Assembly: GCF_030419005.1 (NCBI RefSeq)
Contig: NZ_CP106951.1
Span: 2,418,001-2,482,000 of the forward strand
DNA: 64,000 nt
Reading direction: 5' to 3'
Source of the DNA: Eleftheria terrae
GTDB lineage: Bacteria; Pseudomonadota; Gammaproteobacteria; Burkholderiales; Burkholderiaceae_C
Shown here one piece after another: positions 34,701 through 42,478 of the stretch. The translations under genes were made by a program, and so were the position numbers. Under the pieces are notes generated by a model. The model saw nothing but the letters and a program-made list of their open reading frames with translations. It ran no database searches and was not told the origin of the DNA. Each line of letters begins with the position of its first letter. Position 1 is the stretch's first letter.

Positions 34701-35947
34701 GGATGCCCCAGCTCGTCGCGCGCGGCCACGAGATTGCCCTGGTCGTCCTGCTCGTAGGTGACGAAGGTGTGGCTGAATCCGGTGTCGGCCACATACAGCG
34801 ACAGCGCGCGTATGCCGGCCTCGCCATGCTCCACCATCAGGCAGCGCCCGCCGGATTCCCGCAGCGCGACCAGCCGGCCTCCCGACCTCTCATAGGCCAG
34901 CCAGTTGCCGCACAGGTCGCTGATCCGGCTGATCGGGACTTCGGTCAGGTCGTCCTCGGTGACACATGCCGCCGCCTTCGGGAAGTGGTAGACCAGGTCG
35001 TTCTTGGTGCGCACCTGGAACTCATCGCCTTCGTCACTCAGCAGCGCACCGTCCATCAATTCGAGGACCGCGCCAGCCGCTCCCCGCGCAGTGGGCAGCT
35101 GCGGAAACAGCGACAAGCCGTCAGACGGGTGCCGGAACAGCACGGTCCCGTCCTTGCGGTCGATCTCCAGCCTGGCATCGGCCGGGCATTCCCATCCGTG
35201 GCCACAGGCGCCGCGGCGCTGGCTGCCGGAGCTGTACGACCGCACCCAGGGCAGCGGGATCATGCCCTGCAGCGTGAAGTCGACCTGCTCGACCACCACC
35301 TCCCCGGTCAGGATGTTCACCGGCTCGGCCCGCAGCACCTTGCACTTCAGGAAGCCGGGGTCCATGTTCTTGAACACCTTCTGCCGGAACTTCTTGAAGC
35401 GGTCGCCCAGCGCCTTGCCGAACTTCGATTTCGCCAGCTTCCCCAGCCCCGCGAAGGCACCCTTGAACGCCATCCCCATCAGGGAGATGGTCGGCGGCCC
35501 GCCGACCTTCACCGTGGTCGGTATCGCCAGGTTGAAGGTGGTCGGCAGCAGCGTCGGCAGCGGGATGCGCTTCTTCTTCGGCCGTGGCGGGCTCGGCATG
35601 CCGGCCACCTGGCAGCCCAGCACCGGCAGCGCCAGGTAGGAGAAGGGGTCGCCATCGGCCGTCACGGTGGAGCTGCCCATGAACAGCTCGTCGTCCTTCT
35701 CCGGCAGCATCGGCGCGAACGGAAAGCCCGGCGGGATGTGCACCACGATGGCCCCGGTGCCGGCGGTGGCGCGCTTCATGCCGAACACCGACACCGTGGC
35801 GCCGATGAAGGGCACGTAGTCGAAGGGATCGAACACCACCGACATGTGCGGCGTCGGCAAGGGCACCGGCGAGGGCGACGGCGGCACCACGCAGAGGTGG
35901 ATGTCCACCCCCATCTGCGGATCGCCGTGCTTGGCAGCGGGCATCAT
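31703..35947 (-). CDS. Rhs-repeat toxin with PAAR-like N-terminus (type VI secretion effector)
   Basis: A 1414-residue polymorphic toxin. Residues 1-110 resemble a PAAR-like/DUF4150 tip (PAAKHGDPQMGVDIHLCVVPPSPSPVPLPTPHMSVVFDPFDYVPFIGATV). After a basic linker, from about residue 220 come many YD/Rhs repeats (such as YEYDRKSRLVLVTTPGGA and YLYDTEEQLIGVRNQRGERYQ), which build a cage. The cage ends with RYYDPHSGHYISHDPIGLAGG and the cleavage-site motif WIDPLGL near 1250. The last ~158 residues are the variable toxin tip (VYRVQPRTRDG...SPFISTTFNEAKARADFA...MEEFGIPDLFVP), which looks like an ADP-ribosyltransferase (R, STT, E) but this is unproven. ATG 35947 overlaps the upstream stop (ATGA). Confidence 0.93.
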   Translation of the reverse strand: MMPAAKHGDPQMGVDIHLCVVPPSPSPVPLPTPHMSVVFDPFDYVPFIGATVSVFGMKRATAGTGAIVVHIPPGFPFAPMLPEKDDELFMGSSTVTADGDPFSYLALPVLGCQVAGMPSPPRPKKKRIPLPTLLPTTFNLAIPTTVKVGGPPTISLMGMAFKGAFAGLGKLAKSKFGKALGDRFKKFRQKVFKNMDPGFLKCKVLRAEPVNILTGEVVVEQVDFTLQGMIPLPWVRSYSSGSQRRGACGHGWECPADARLEIDRKDGTVLFRHPSDGLSLFPQLPTARGAAGAVLELMDGALLSDEGDEFQVRTKNDLVYHFPKAAACVTEDDLTEVPISRISDLCGNWLAYERSGGRLVALRESGGRCLMVEHGEAGIRALSLYVADTGFSHTFVTYEQDDQGNLVAARDELGHPYCFAYDGHRMVQHTNRTGLSFYYEYDPSEAEPRVVHAWGDDGLYDYRFAYWPTSREVRIRDSLGGVSTVQCDERGLPVLEIDPLGGRTIFEYDDAGRTTAVIDAANARTEYVYDERGNLRVLKRPDGSTTTIDVDAANKATRITNPNGAAWQQVWDERGLLVSQTSPLGAVTAYEYSDKGLLLAVQDATDARTCFAYDTDGQVSAVIDALGQAIHVKRDPLGNVLQSMDPMGRATRYEYDRKSRLVLVTTPGGAKMRCTYDAQDNLTQYEDEHGARTRFEYFGQGLLRKRHQPDGHTVEYLYDTEEQLIGVRNQRGERYQLQRDALGRVVREVDFWGQTTTFEFDLAGNLKQSCDPLGRVIQFTTDKLGRIRRKSFAHPERAGQLFEETFDFDANGNLTACSNEHASVQRSFDAEGRLIEERQGDFVVKNAYDLLGRRIRRETSAGSTIVYEYDALGRPSSIRINDEPAIVMEHDAAGQVVKETLGPTLQRYCKYDAEGRLAAQGLKRDEDWLFHTRYVYDAAGNLSQRNDSQQGVDHYRCDPLGQIVEHIDPQGRLKRFFQDPAGDRLVTRTVERQQVQDGRDGPEDWRREGAYQGLSYRFDRAGNLVEQRGEGAGGPAHRTRKDMRLRWDANQRLVASTTDGVETRYGYDPLGRRLFKRTAGKTVVFAWDGNSLLAHATVESAPASPGAQAVGQSSDAGGPWLGAREYLYYPDSFVPLALIAEGKAASYRYHNDPNGCPTRLTSVDGDVVWSARYDVWGQLAPDSRAAPQDGGIDNPLRFQGQFFDEETGLHYNRHRYYDPHSGHYISHDPIGLAGGIRTHGYVHNPLTWIDPLGLTGCQVTVYRVQPRTRDGLVTGGAFRRAREKGASLQEALDKRKKLLDAVNSPNPNKRVRAMQDAQASGDKSPFISTTFNEAKARADFAHQKSLGRDVELVTIQGPRSAGLDFEDEFQALGGRKSPGRAKDADMEEFGIPDLFVPGKGQGKSKSGFEVIDRE

Positions 35948-37476
35948 GCCGCAGCCCCTTCTTCGGCCTGTGCGCCGGCGGGCAGCGAGGCGATCGCGCC
36001 CTTCATCGTCACCGGCCATTGCGCCCCCAGCAGCGCCCGGGCCTGCTCGAAGACAGCCATGAATTCCGGCGTGCCGGCCGCGGCCAGCCGGTCGCCGCGG
36101 TCACGCGCCTGCTGCTGCAGCTGCAGCACCTGCGCCGCGTGGACCTGCTCCAGCCGGCGCAGCGCCGACGGGTCGGGATGTCGCTCGAGAGCCGCCATCT
36201 GCCGCTCGGTGTCGGCCCCGAGGCGGCTGCTCGCCTGGTCCAGCTGGTGCTTGACGGCCTCGATGGCCGCCACCCGCTCCGGCTCCAGCAAGCGCAGCGA
36301 CTCGAAGGCCAGCAGCGGCAGTGTGGTCATGGCACGTGCCTCGGGCTGCAGCTTGGCACCCACCGACAAGGCCTTGCGGCTCAGGGCCAGCGCCGGCTCG
36401 GCTTCGCCAGCGCGCGCGTGGCAGAAGGCGCCCATGCGCAAGGCCTCGATCAGCAGCGGCGCATTCGGCAAGGCCGCCGCCAGCCGGGCCGCCTCCCGAT
36501 AGCACGGCACCGCCTCCTTCGGCTGGCCGGCAGCGAGCTGCGCGGCCGCCTCGCCAAACCAGGTCTGCAGCACCAGCTGCTTGCCGGCGGGATGGTTCGC
36601 GGCACTCGCCACCTCAGCCGAGGCGCGTGCATGCTGGTAGTGGTTCAGGGCATCGTCGAAGCGCTGCGCCTTCAGCATCGCGCCGGCCGTCACCAGCCGC
36701 ACCGCCACTTCCTGGTCGGCCCAGCCCTGCTTGTTCGCAAACGCCAGCACGTCGCGCGCCTTCAGCAGCACATGGTCGGCACTGCCCTTCTCGGCCAACG
36801 CGAACAAGGCGGTCAGCAGGCTGCGGAACACGCCCGGCGCGCCCACCGCCGGCTCCTGCGCGAAGGTCTCCTGCGCGGTGGACCAGGCCTCCACCGCCGG
36901 CGCCTGCACCGTCACCAGCGGATGGTGGGCCGCTGCCAACTCGCCGAGGCGGGGGGCCTGGCTGAAGTCGGGCACCAGCAAACGCACGCCGGACACGCTG
37001 CCCGCCGCCTCCAGCGCCCGGCCGACCCAGGCCGCCCAGGCTTCGTCCTGGGCCACGGCACTCGGCAGCAGCACCGCCACCAGGTGCCCCAGCTGCGGAT
37101 GATGCGCGGCCAACGAAGCCAGCCCCTGTACGAAAGCGGCCGCGGTCTCGGGCAGCCCTTCGGGCTCGAAGCGCCAGTCCGGCTGCAGCCCTTCGCGCTG
37201 CAGGTCCTCGTGGCTCGCGGCGTACTGCCCCGCCAGCGCCTCCTTCAACGCCCGCGCATAGCCCACCGATTGCTCGAAGGCGGCGTCGAAGACGATGAAG
37301 GTGTCGCCGCTCGTATACGGCGAGGCATGCCGCTGCACTTCGCAGAAGCACTCGATCATCCGCTTGCCGTTGTCGGGTGCCTGCCACAGCAGCAGGCGCT
37401 TGCCGGGCTCGGCCCGGAAGTCCTCCCACAGCTGCAGCAACTCGACGAGCTTGCGCTCCACCGGGTTCAAGGCCAT
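35944..37476 (-). CDS. TPR-containing T6SS accessory protein between vgrG and rhs
   Basis: A 510-residue soluble protein with no signal peptide. The N-terminal ~200 residues (LLLWQAPDNGKRMIECFCEVQRHASPYTSGDTFIVFDAAFEQSVGYARAL) look like an alpha/beta domain. The middle is helical with TPR-like pairs (AGAMLKAQRFDDALNHYQHARASAEVA, EAAAQLAAGQPKEAVPCYREAARLA). A Gln/Ala-rich coiled stretch (HAAQVLQLQQQARDRGDRL) follows. GGAAAGGAG precedes the ATG. It is translationally coupled to rhs (4-bp overlap) and follows vgrG by 31 bp, so it is probably an adaptor loading the Rhs effector onto VgrG. It is not a recognisable Tap/DUF4123 or DUF2169 protein. Confidence 0.8.
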   Translation of the reverse strand: MALNPVERKLVELLQLWEDFRAEPGKRLLLWQAPDNGKRMIECFCEVQRHASPYTSGDTFIVFDAAFEQSVGYARALKEALAGQYAASHEDLQREGLQPDWRFEPEGLPETAAAFVQGLASLAAHHPQLGHLVAVLLPSAVAQDEAWAAWVGRALEAAGSVSGVRLLVPDFSQAPRLGELAAAHHPLVTVQAPAVEAWSTAQETFAQEPAVGAPGVFRSLLTALFALAEKGSADHVLLKARDVLAFANKQGWADQEVAVRLVTAGAMLKAQRFDDALNHYQHARASAEVASAANHPAGKQLVLQTWFGEAAAQLAAGQPKEAVPCYREAARLAAALPNAPLLIEALRMGAFCHARAGEAEPALALSRKALSVGAKLQPEARAMTTLPLLAFESLRLLEPERVAAIEAVKHQLDQASSRLGADTERQMAALERHPDPSALRRLEQVHAAQVLQLQQQARDRGDRLAAAGTPEFMAVFEQARALLGAQWPVTMKGAIASLPAGAQAEEGAAA

Positions 37477-37507
37477 GGCGGCTCCTTTCCTTGCTTCAGC
37501 AGTTGGT

Positions 37508-39592
37508 TCAGCAGTTCAGCGAGATCTGGGTGCCATTGACGGCCACGCCGCTGGCATCGATCTTGATCGTGGCGCCGCCGGCGCTGATGGTGATGGCCCC
37601 CGGGCCGATGTCGATGGTCGAGCCCGACACGCCGAACTTCAGCGAGGTGGCCGAGGTGTAGGTGCCGGCGCCGTCGGCATGCAGGTCCATCGTTGCGGTG
37701 GCGCCCTGCTTCATGGGCCCGGTGGCGGTGCTCTCGAACAGCCCGGTGACGTTCTCGGTGTAGCCACCGCCGGTCACCGTCAGCACCTTGCCGGAGTGCA
37801 CCGTCTTCTCCTCGCCGGAGGTGACGGTCTCGACGAAATGCCCGTTCACGGTGTTCTCGCGCTTGCCGTTGACGGTGCTGGTCAGCCCGCCGGTCACGGT
37901 GCGCGTGGCGCCGCCGGTGATGGTCTGGGTGTAGCCCGAGGCCACCGTCACGTCCTGCCCGGTGTCGATCTTCTCCACCAGCTTGCCCACCACGCTCATG
38001 GTGCGGTTGGCATTCACCGTCAGCGTGTCGTCCACCTTGATGGTGGTGCTGCGGTTGTTGTTGATGGTGTTGGTCTGGTCGTGCTGGACGGTGGTGGTCT
38101 GGTCGTACTGGGCATGGATGTTCATCAGCTCCTTGCCCGCGGTGTCGTTCATCGAGATCTCGTTGAAGCCCGCCCCCTTGTGCGTCTGCGATTTCAGCCC
38201 GCTGACGACGCCTGGCGCCGCGAACGGCGGCATCAGCTCGGCGTTGTAGACCCGCCCGGTGATGAGCGGTCGGTCAGGGTCGCCTTCCAGGAAGTCCACC
38301 ACCACTTCCTGCCCGATGCGGGGGATGCTGACCGCCCCCCAGCCCTTGCCGGCCCAGGGGTGGGAGACGCGGATCCAGCAGGAGCTGTTCTCGTCGCCCG
38401 TGCCGTAGCGGTCCCAGTGGAACTGCACCTTCACGCGGCCCTGGTCGTCGGTGTGGATCTCCTCGCCGGCCGGCCCCACCACCACCGCCGTTTGCGGCCC
38501 CTGGACGATGGGCTTGCGCGTCAGCCGCGCCGGGCGGTAGGGCTCGCTGCTGGGCATCACGGTGAAGCGGCAGTTGAAGCGCGCGCCCTCGCCGCCGGCC
38601 GATTCGTATTCCTCGCCTTCCAGCTGGTACTGCGCCGACAGCACCAGATACTCGCGGTTCTGGTCCTGCCGCGGCTGTCCGGTGAGCGTGAACAGGTGGC
38701 CCACGCACAGCCCGCGGGTGTTGGCCTCGCCCCGCGCCAGCTCGAAGCGCGCCTGCAGCTCCTCGATGCGCACCCGCGCGTACTGCTCGCCTTCGGCGGC
38801 CGTCAGGTGCCGGTCGGGGTAGTCGTAGACCTCGTACTGCGCCTGGGCATGGCGGCGCACGACCGCTGCCTTGCCCTGCAGTTCCACCCGCGGCTTCTCG
38901 GGGTCGTAGTTGTCGTGCACATAGCGGCCGGTCTGGATCTCGCGGCCAAAGCTCCAGCGGTCGATGTGCTCGGTCTCGGCACGCGCCGAGCGATCGTGCG
39001 GCAGGTAGGGAAACTGGCCGTAGCCGGGAAACTCCGCATGCGCGCTCACCGAGTCGCACAGCACCAGCACATGGCGGTTGGCTTCGTGGAGGAAGTAGTA
39101 GTAGATGCCTTCCTGCTCCATCAGCCGGCTGACGAAGTCGAAGTCGCTCTCGCGGTACTGCACGCAGTAGTCGAGCGTGGGGTAGCTGCCGCTCAGCTTC
39201 ACCTGCGTGGCCGCCACGTCGGCATGCGTGTCGAAGACCTGCTTGAGGATGTCGGGCACCGCCATCTTCTGGAAGATGCGGCAGTTGGCCGTGCGCGTCA
39301 GCAGCCACAGCCAGGGCCGCATCGTCAGCCGGTACAGGTTCATGCGGCCCCGCACCCCCACCTGCTCGAAGCGGGTGGCATGGCCGCTGAAATGCCGGAA
39401 GCCGCCGTCGGGCAGCTCCATCTTCACCGCGACCTTCTCGCCCAGCACCTGGTCCGGGTCCAGGTCTTCCCGCTCGCTGACCGCCTCGATCTCGAACTCG
39501 CTGAGCCGCGCCATCTCCTCCCGGCCGTTCATGCGGTGAAAGCGCAGGACATCTGCGCCCAGCGGAGTGATCAATTCGAAGGTTCTTGCCAT
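37508..39592 (-). CDS. vgrG: Type VI secretion spike protein VgrG (TssI)
   Basis: A 694-residue spike protein. The N-terminal gp27/gp44-like part runs from FELITPLGADVLRFHRMNGREEMARLSEFEIEAVS to about residue 380 (YCVQYRESDFDFVSRLMEQEGIYYYF is diagnostic). The gp5 OB-fold follows (EIHTDDQGRVKVQFHWDR, SCWIRVSHPWAGKGWG, IPRIGQEVVVDFLEGDPDRPLITGRVYN). The last ~220 residues are a Thr/Gly/Val-rich beta-helix needle (TVASGYTQTITGG). The ATG at 39592 has AGGTGG before it; the frame continues upstream but without family similarity. No other T6SS core gene is in the window, so this is an orphan vgrG-effector island. Confidence 0.95.
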   Translation of the reverse strand: MARTFELITPLGADVLRFHRMNGREEMARLSEFEIEAVSEREDLDPDQVLGEKVAVKMELPDGGFRHFSGHATRFEQVGVRGRMNLYRLTMRPWLWLLTRTANCRIFQKMAVPDILKQVFDTHADVAATQVKLSGSYPTLDYCVQYRESDFDFVSRLMEQEGIYYYFLHEANRHVLVLCDSVSAHAEFPGYGQFPYLPHDRSARAETEHIDRWSFGREIQTGRYVHDNYDPEKPRVELQGKAAVVRRHAQAQYEVYDYPDRHLTAAEGEQYARVRIEELQARFELARGEANTRGLCVGHLFTLTGQPRQDQNREYLVLSAQYQLEGEEYESAGGEGARFNCRFTVMPSSEPYRPARLTRKPIVQGPQTAVVVGPAGEEIHTDDQGRVKVQFHWDRYGTGDENSSCWIRVSHPWAGKGWGAVSIPRIGQEVVVDFLEGDPDRPLITGRVYNAELMPPFAAPGVVSGLKSQTHKGAGFNEISMNDTAGKELMNIHAQYDQTTTVQHDQTNTINNNRSTTIKVDDTLTVNANRTMSVVGKLVEKIDTGQDVTVASGYTQTITGGATRTVTGGLTSTVNGKRENTVNGHFVETVTSGEEKTVHSGKVLTVTGGGYTENVTGLFESTATGPMKQGATATMDLHADGAGTYTSATSLKFGVSGSTIDIGPGAITISAGGATIKIDASGVAVNGTQISLNC

Positions 39593-39827
39593 GATGGACC
39601 CACCTGAAGACTCGCAGTTGTGACAGGCCACACCCTGCAGCCGGCCTGGCCGGCCCGCAGAGGCAGGTATCCCGTCGCACTGGTCAGGCAGGCCGCTGCT
39701 TCTCCTGTCCCGTTGGACACAAGGCCGGAGAAGCGCCGGGCACGACCGCGCTGCCGCCGCCAGTGGCAGACCATCGTAGGACGGCACCCCGGTTCTGGCT
39801 CTCCCTAGCTTGTCGACGAAACAATCG

Positions 39828-40493
39828 TTACTGTTTGTCTATACCGCGTTCGGTCGCATAGACGGCCGCCTGGACGCGGGAGCTGAGTTTCAGCTTGCGC
39901 AGGATGCGCTGGACATGGATCTTCACCGTCGTTTCGGCGATGCCCAGCGTGCGGGCGATGCCCTTGTTGCTGGCCCCTTGCGCGATCTCGGCCAGGATCT
40001 CCAGCTCGCGTGGCGACAAGCCGTCCCCCGGCTCGTCCTCGACCGGCACCGCGGGAGGCGCACCGCCACCGCGCAAGGCGTCCATCAGCTTGCCCGTCAT
40101 TTGCGGGCTCACCACCAGCTCCCCCTGTAGTGCCCGCACGATGCCGCTGACGAGGGCTTCCCGTTCGATCGTCTTCAGCAGATAGCCGCTCGCGCCGGCC
40201 TTCAGTGCAGCGGCCAGGTCCTCGCCTTCCTCGCTGACGGTGAGCAGCAGCACGCGCGCCCGCGGTGCCACCTCGCGCAGGCCGGGGACGGCATCCACGC
40301 CCCGCACGCCGGGCAGGTGGTTGTCGAGCAGGATCAGGTCGGGCTGCAGTTCCGCTGCGCATCGCAGCGCTTCGCTGGCATCGGCCGCCTGGCCGGCCAC
40401 CTGCCAGCCAGGTTCATCCGCCAGCAGCGCGGCCAGGCCACGGCGGAACAGGCTGTGGTCGTCCACGAGGAGGAGTCGGAGCGTTGGAGTCAT
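39828..40493 (-). CDS. narL: Nitrate/nitrite response regulator NarL
   Basis: A 221-residue NarL/FixJ-type regulator. The receiver domain begins LRLLLVDDHSLFRRGLAALL with phospho-acceptor D57 (DLILLDNHLPG). The LuxR-type helix-turn-helix is at the C-terminus (LSPRELEILAEIAQGASNKGIARTLGIAETTVKIHVQRILRKL). It overlaps narX by 4 bp (ATGA). Its likely targets include the narK1 promoter, which has a TACTCCT heptamer. It ends at 39828, facing away from the vgrG island. Confidence 0.93.
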   Translation of the reverse strand: MTPTLRLLLVDDHSLFRRGLAALLADEPGWQVAGQAADASEALRCAAELQPDLILLDNHLPGVRGVDAVPGLREVAPRARVLLLTVSEEGEDLAAALKAGASGYLLKTIEREALVSGIVRALQGELVVSPQMTGKLMDALRGGGAPPAVPVEDEPGDGLSPRELEILAEIAQGASNKGIARTLGIAETTVKIHVQRILRKLKLSSRVQAAVYATERGIDKQ

Positions 40494-42409
40494 GAGGCCT
40501 CCGCCAGGGGTTCGGGCCGGGTGGCCGGGGTCGCCGCAGGCGGGGCGCTCGCCGGCACCGTGAGCTGCAGCTCGGTGCCTTCGCCCCGCTGCGAGCGGAT
40601 CTGCACGCGGGCGCCGATGCGGCCGGCCCGCTCCCGCATGATGTCCAGCCCCACGTGCGTGGCGTTGGGGGCGCCGCCTTCGACGTCGAAGCCGCGCCCG
40701 TTGTCGCGCACGGCAAACAGCCACTCCCGGCCCTGCTTCACGGTGAGCCAGACATGCGAGGCATGCGCATGCTTGCGCACATTGGACAAGGCCTCCTGGA
40801 CCACGTGCAAGACCTGGATCTGCACATCGGCGGGCAGCGGCAGGCCTTCGCCGGTCACCTGCAGGGTGGTCTGCAGGCCGGTCTGGTGCTCGAATTTCTG
40901 CAGCGTGGTGCGCAGGGCCACCGAGATGTCCTCCGCATGTGCTCGTGTACGGAAATGCAGCAGCAGCGCCCGCACGTCGCCGGAGCTTTCCCGCACGCCG
41001 GCCTCGATGTCGTCGGTGGCACGGGCCATGGCAGCCGCGTCGCCCCGCGCGACTGCGTTGCGCAGCACCGGCACCTGCAGCTTCAGGAAGGCGAGGGACT
41101 GGGCGATGGAGTCGTGCAGCTCACGGGCGATGAAGGCCCGCTCGTCCGACACCGCCGCTTCCCGCTCCATGGCCGCCGCGCGCAGGCCGTCCAGGGCCGA
41201 TGCGAGATGGCGCGCCAGCGTCTCGTACAGCGAGCGCTCCTCCTCGCAGGGGGCGGCGCTGCAGCGGTAGAACAGGTCGATCTCGCCCACCAGCCGGTGC
41301 TGCGCCCGCATGGGCACCGTGACGAGCGTGGTGTAGCCCGCCTGCTCGCAATGCGGCATGGAGGCCCCCTCGGCGCGGCGGATGGGGATGACGCGCACCG
41401 GCGCCTGTGCATCGGCGCCGCCGCACAGGCAACGCGCCGTGCGCAGGCATTGCTCGGCTTCGAGCAGGGGAGCGGGCAGCCCTTCGCTGGCCAGCATGAT
41501 GTAGCGCTGCTGCCCGGCGTCCGACCAGCGCAGGGCGATTGCGTCGGCACGGGCGATGCGGCGCATCTTGGCCGCGAAGCCGTCGGCCAGCTGGGCCAGC
41601 GTGGTGGACTCGGACAGGAAGCTGCTCACCTCGTAGAGCGCCGCCAGCCGCTCGCGCTGGTGCTCCAGGCGCAGTGTCTTCTCCTGCACCTTGGCTTCCA
41701 GGTCCTCGTAGGCCTGCCCCAGGTGCTCGGCCATGCGGTTGAAGCCCTGGGCCAGCTCGCCGAATTCGTCATGCGCCGGCAGCTCCACGCGGGCCCCGAA
41801 GTCGTGCTGCGCGATGCGCTGCAGCCCGGCATGCAGGCGCTTGAGCGGCTCCAGCACGAACAGGTGGCCGGCATACATCAAGGCCACCGCGCCGCCGATG
41901 GCCAGCACCATCAGCGCGAACTGGAAGCCGTGCAGCAGCGTGGTCCAGCGCGACAGGCTCGTCTCCAGCGTGCCGACAAAGGCATCGATGGAGGCCACGA
42001 ATTCGTCGGCCTGGCGCAGCGCCTGCGGCGTGGCGGGCGGCGTGCGCAGCCAGCTGGTATGCAGGTCAGCCCAGTGCGTTTCAATCTGGCGGAACTGCCG
42101 CAGCGCCTCCCGGTCCCAGGGCACGAACAGCGGCCGGGCCGGCTCGCCGCGCCTCAGCATGTCGAGGCCGGCGTCGAAGGCCTCGGCCTGCCGCTGCAGC
42201 GACACCGGCTCGCCCCCGGCTGCGGCCGACACTGCCAGCCGCAGGCTCAGCATGCGCAGGCGCCCCGCCTCGTTGACAGCCGCCGCCCCGCCCTCCAGGT
42301 GCCAGCTCACCCACAAGGTCAGCCCGATGGAGGCCAGCGCAATCAGCAGGAAGGCGGCGCCCAGAAGCAGCAGCTTGCTGCCCAGGCTGCAACGTGGCGT
42401 AGTGTGCAT
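40490..42409 (-). CDS. narX: Nitrate/nitrite sensor histidine kinase NarX
   Basis: A 639-residue sensor kinase. Membrane segments lie at about 11-33 and 158-182, with a periplasmic sensor between them. The ligand-binding P-box AAAVNEAGRLRMLSLRLA directly follows the first segment. HAMP, a Cys-containing GAF-like linker and the HPK7 kinase core follow, with phospho-acceptor H432 in IARELHDSIAQSLAFLKLQV and the ATP site RDNGRGFD. The ATG at 42409 lacks a ribosome site. A site of FNR type is centred 41.5 bp before it and TAGAGT occupies -12 to -7, so the mRNA may be leaderless and oxygen-controlled. It is coupled to narL. Confidence 0.95.
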   Translation of the reverse strand: MHTTPRCSLGSKLLLLGAAFLLIALASIGLTLWVSWHLEGGAAAVNEAGRLRMLSLRLAVSAAAGGEPVSLQRQAEAFDAGLDMLRRGEPARPLFVPWDREALRQFRQIETHWADLHTSWLRTPPATPQALRQADEFVASIDAFVGTLETSLSRWTTLLHGFQFALMVLAIGGAVALMYAGHLFVLEPLKRLHAGLQRIAQHDFGARVELPAHDEFGELAQGFNRMAEHLGQAYEDLEAKVQEKTLRLEHQRERLAALYEVSSFLSESTTLAQLADGFAAKMRRIARADAIALRWSDAGQQRYIMLASEGLPAPLLEAEQCLRTARCLCGGADAQAPVRVIPIRRAEGASMPHCEQAGYTTLVTVPMRAQHRLVGEIDLFYRCSAAPCEEERSLYETLARHLASALDGLRAAAMEREAAVSDERAFIARELHDSIAQSLAFLKLQVPVLRNAVARGDAAAMARATDDIEAGVRESSGDVRALLLHFRTRAHAEDISVALRTTLQKFEHQTGLQTTLQVTGEGLPLPADVQIQVLHVVQEALSNVRKHAHASHVWLTVKQGREWLFAVRDNGRGFDVEGGAPNATHVGLDIMRERAGRIGARVQIRSQRGEGTELQLTVPASAPPAATPATRPEPLAEAS

Positions 42410-42415
42410 GCCGCG

Positions 42416-42457
42416 ACTCTAGGCAGGACCGCGGCGGGCCGGCTTGACGAATCGCAA
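42416..42457 (-). promoter_or_regulatory. Predicted FNR-activated, leaderless promoter of narXL
   Basis: On the minus strand TTGCG-ATTC-GTCAA (42457-42444), 22 bp, TAGAGT (42421-42416), CGCGGC and then the narX ATG. The site centre is 41.5 bp from the A of the ATG. From the -10 through the ATG, 13 of 15 bases are the same as at ubiU (TAGAGTCGCGGCATG against TACAGTCGCCGCATG). The site is embedded in a longer dyad (GCCGGCTTG / CAAGCCGGC) that could also end opgD transcription. Confidence 0.6.
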
Positions 42458-42478
42458 GCCGGCGCGAGGCGCCCTGCC

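Noticed and set aside
31745..36502. A plus-strand open frame of about 1580 codons
   Set aside because: Antisense of the rhs gene; the periodic YD repeats and GC bias keep the reverse frame open. No recognisable domains.
27546..39827. Insertion sequence or integrase bounding the accessory stretch
   Set aside because: No transposase, integrase, tRNA or flanking direct repeats could be seen.
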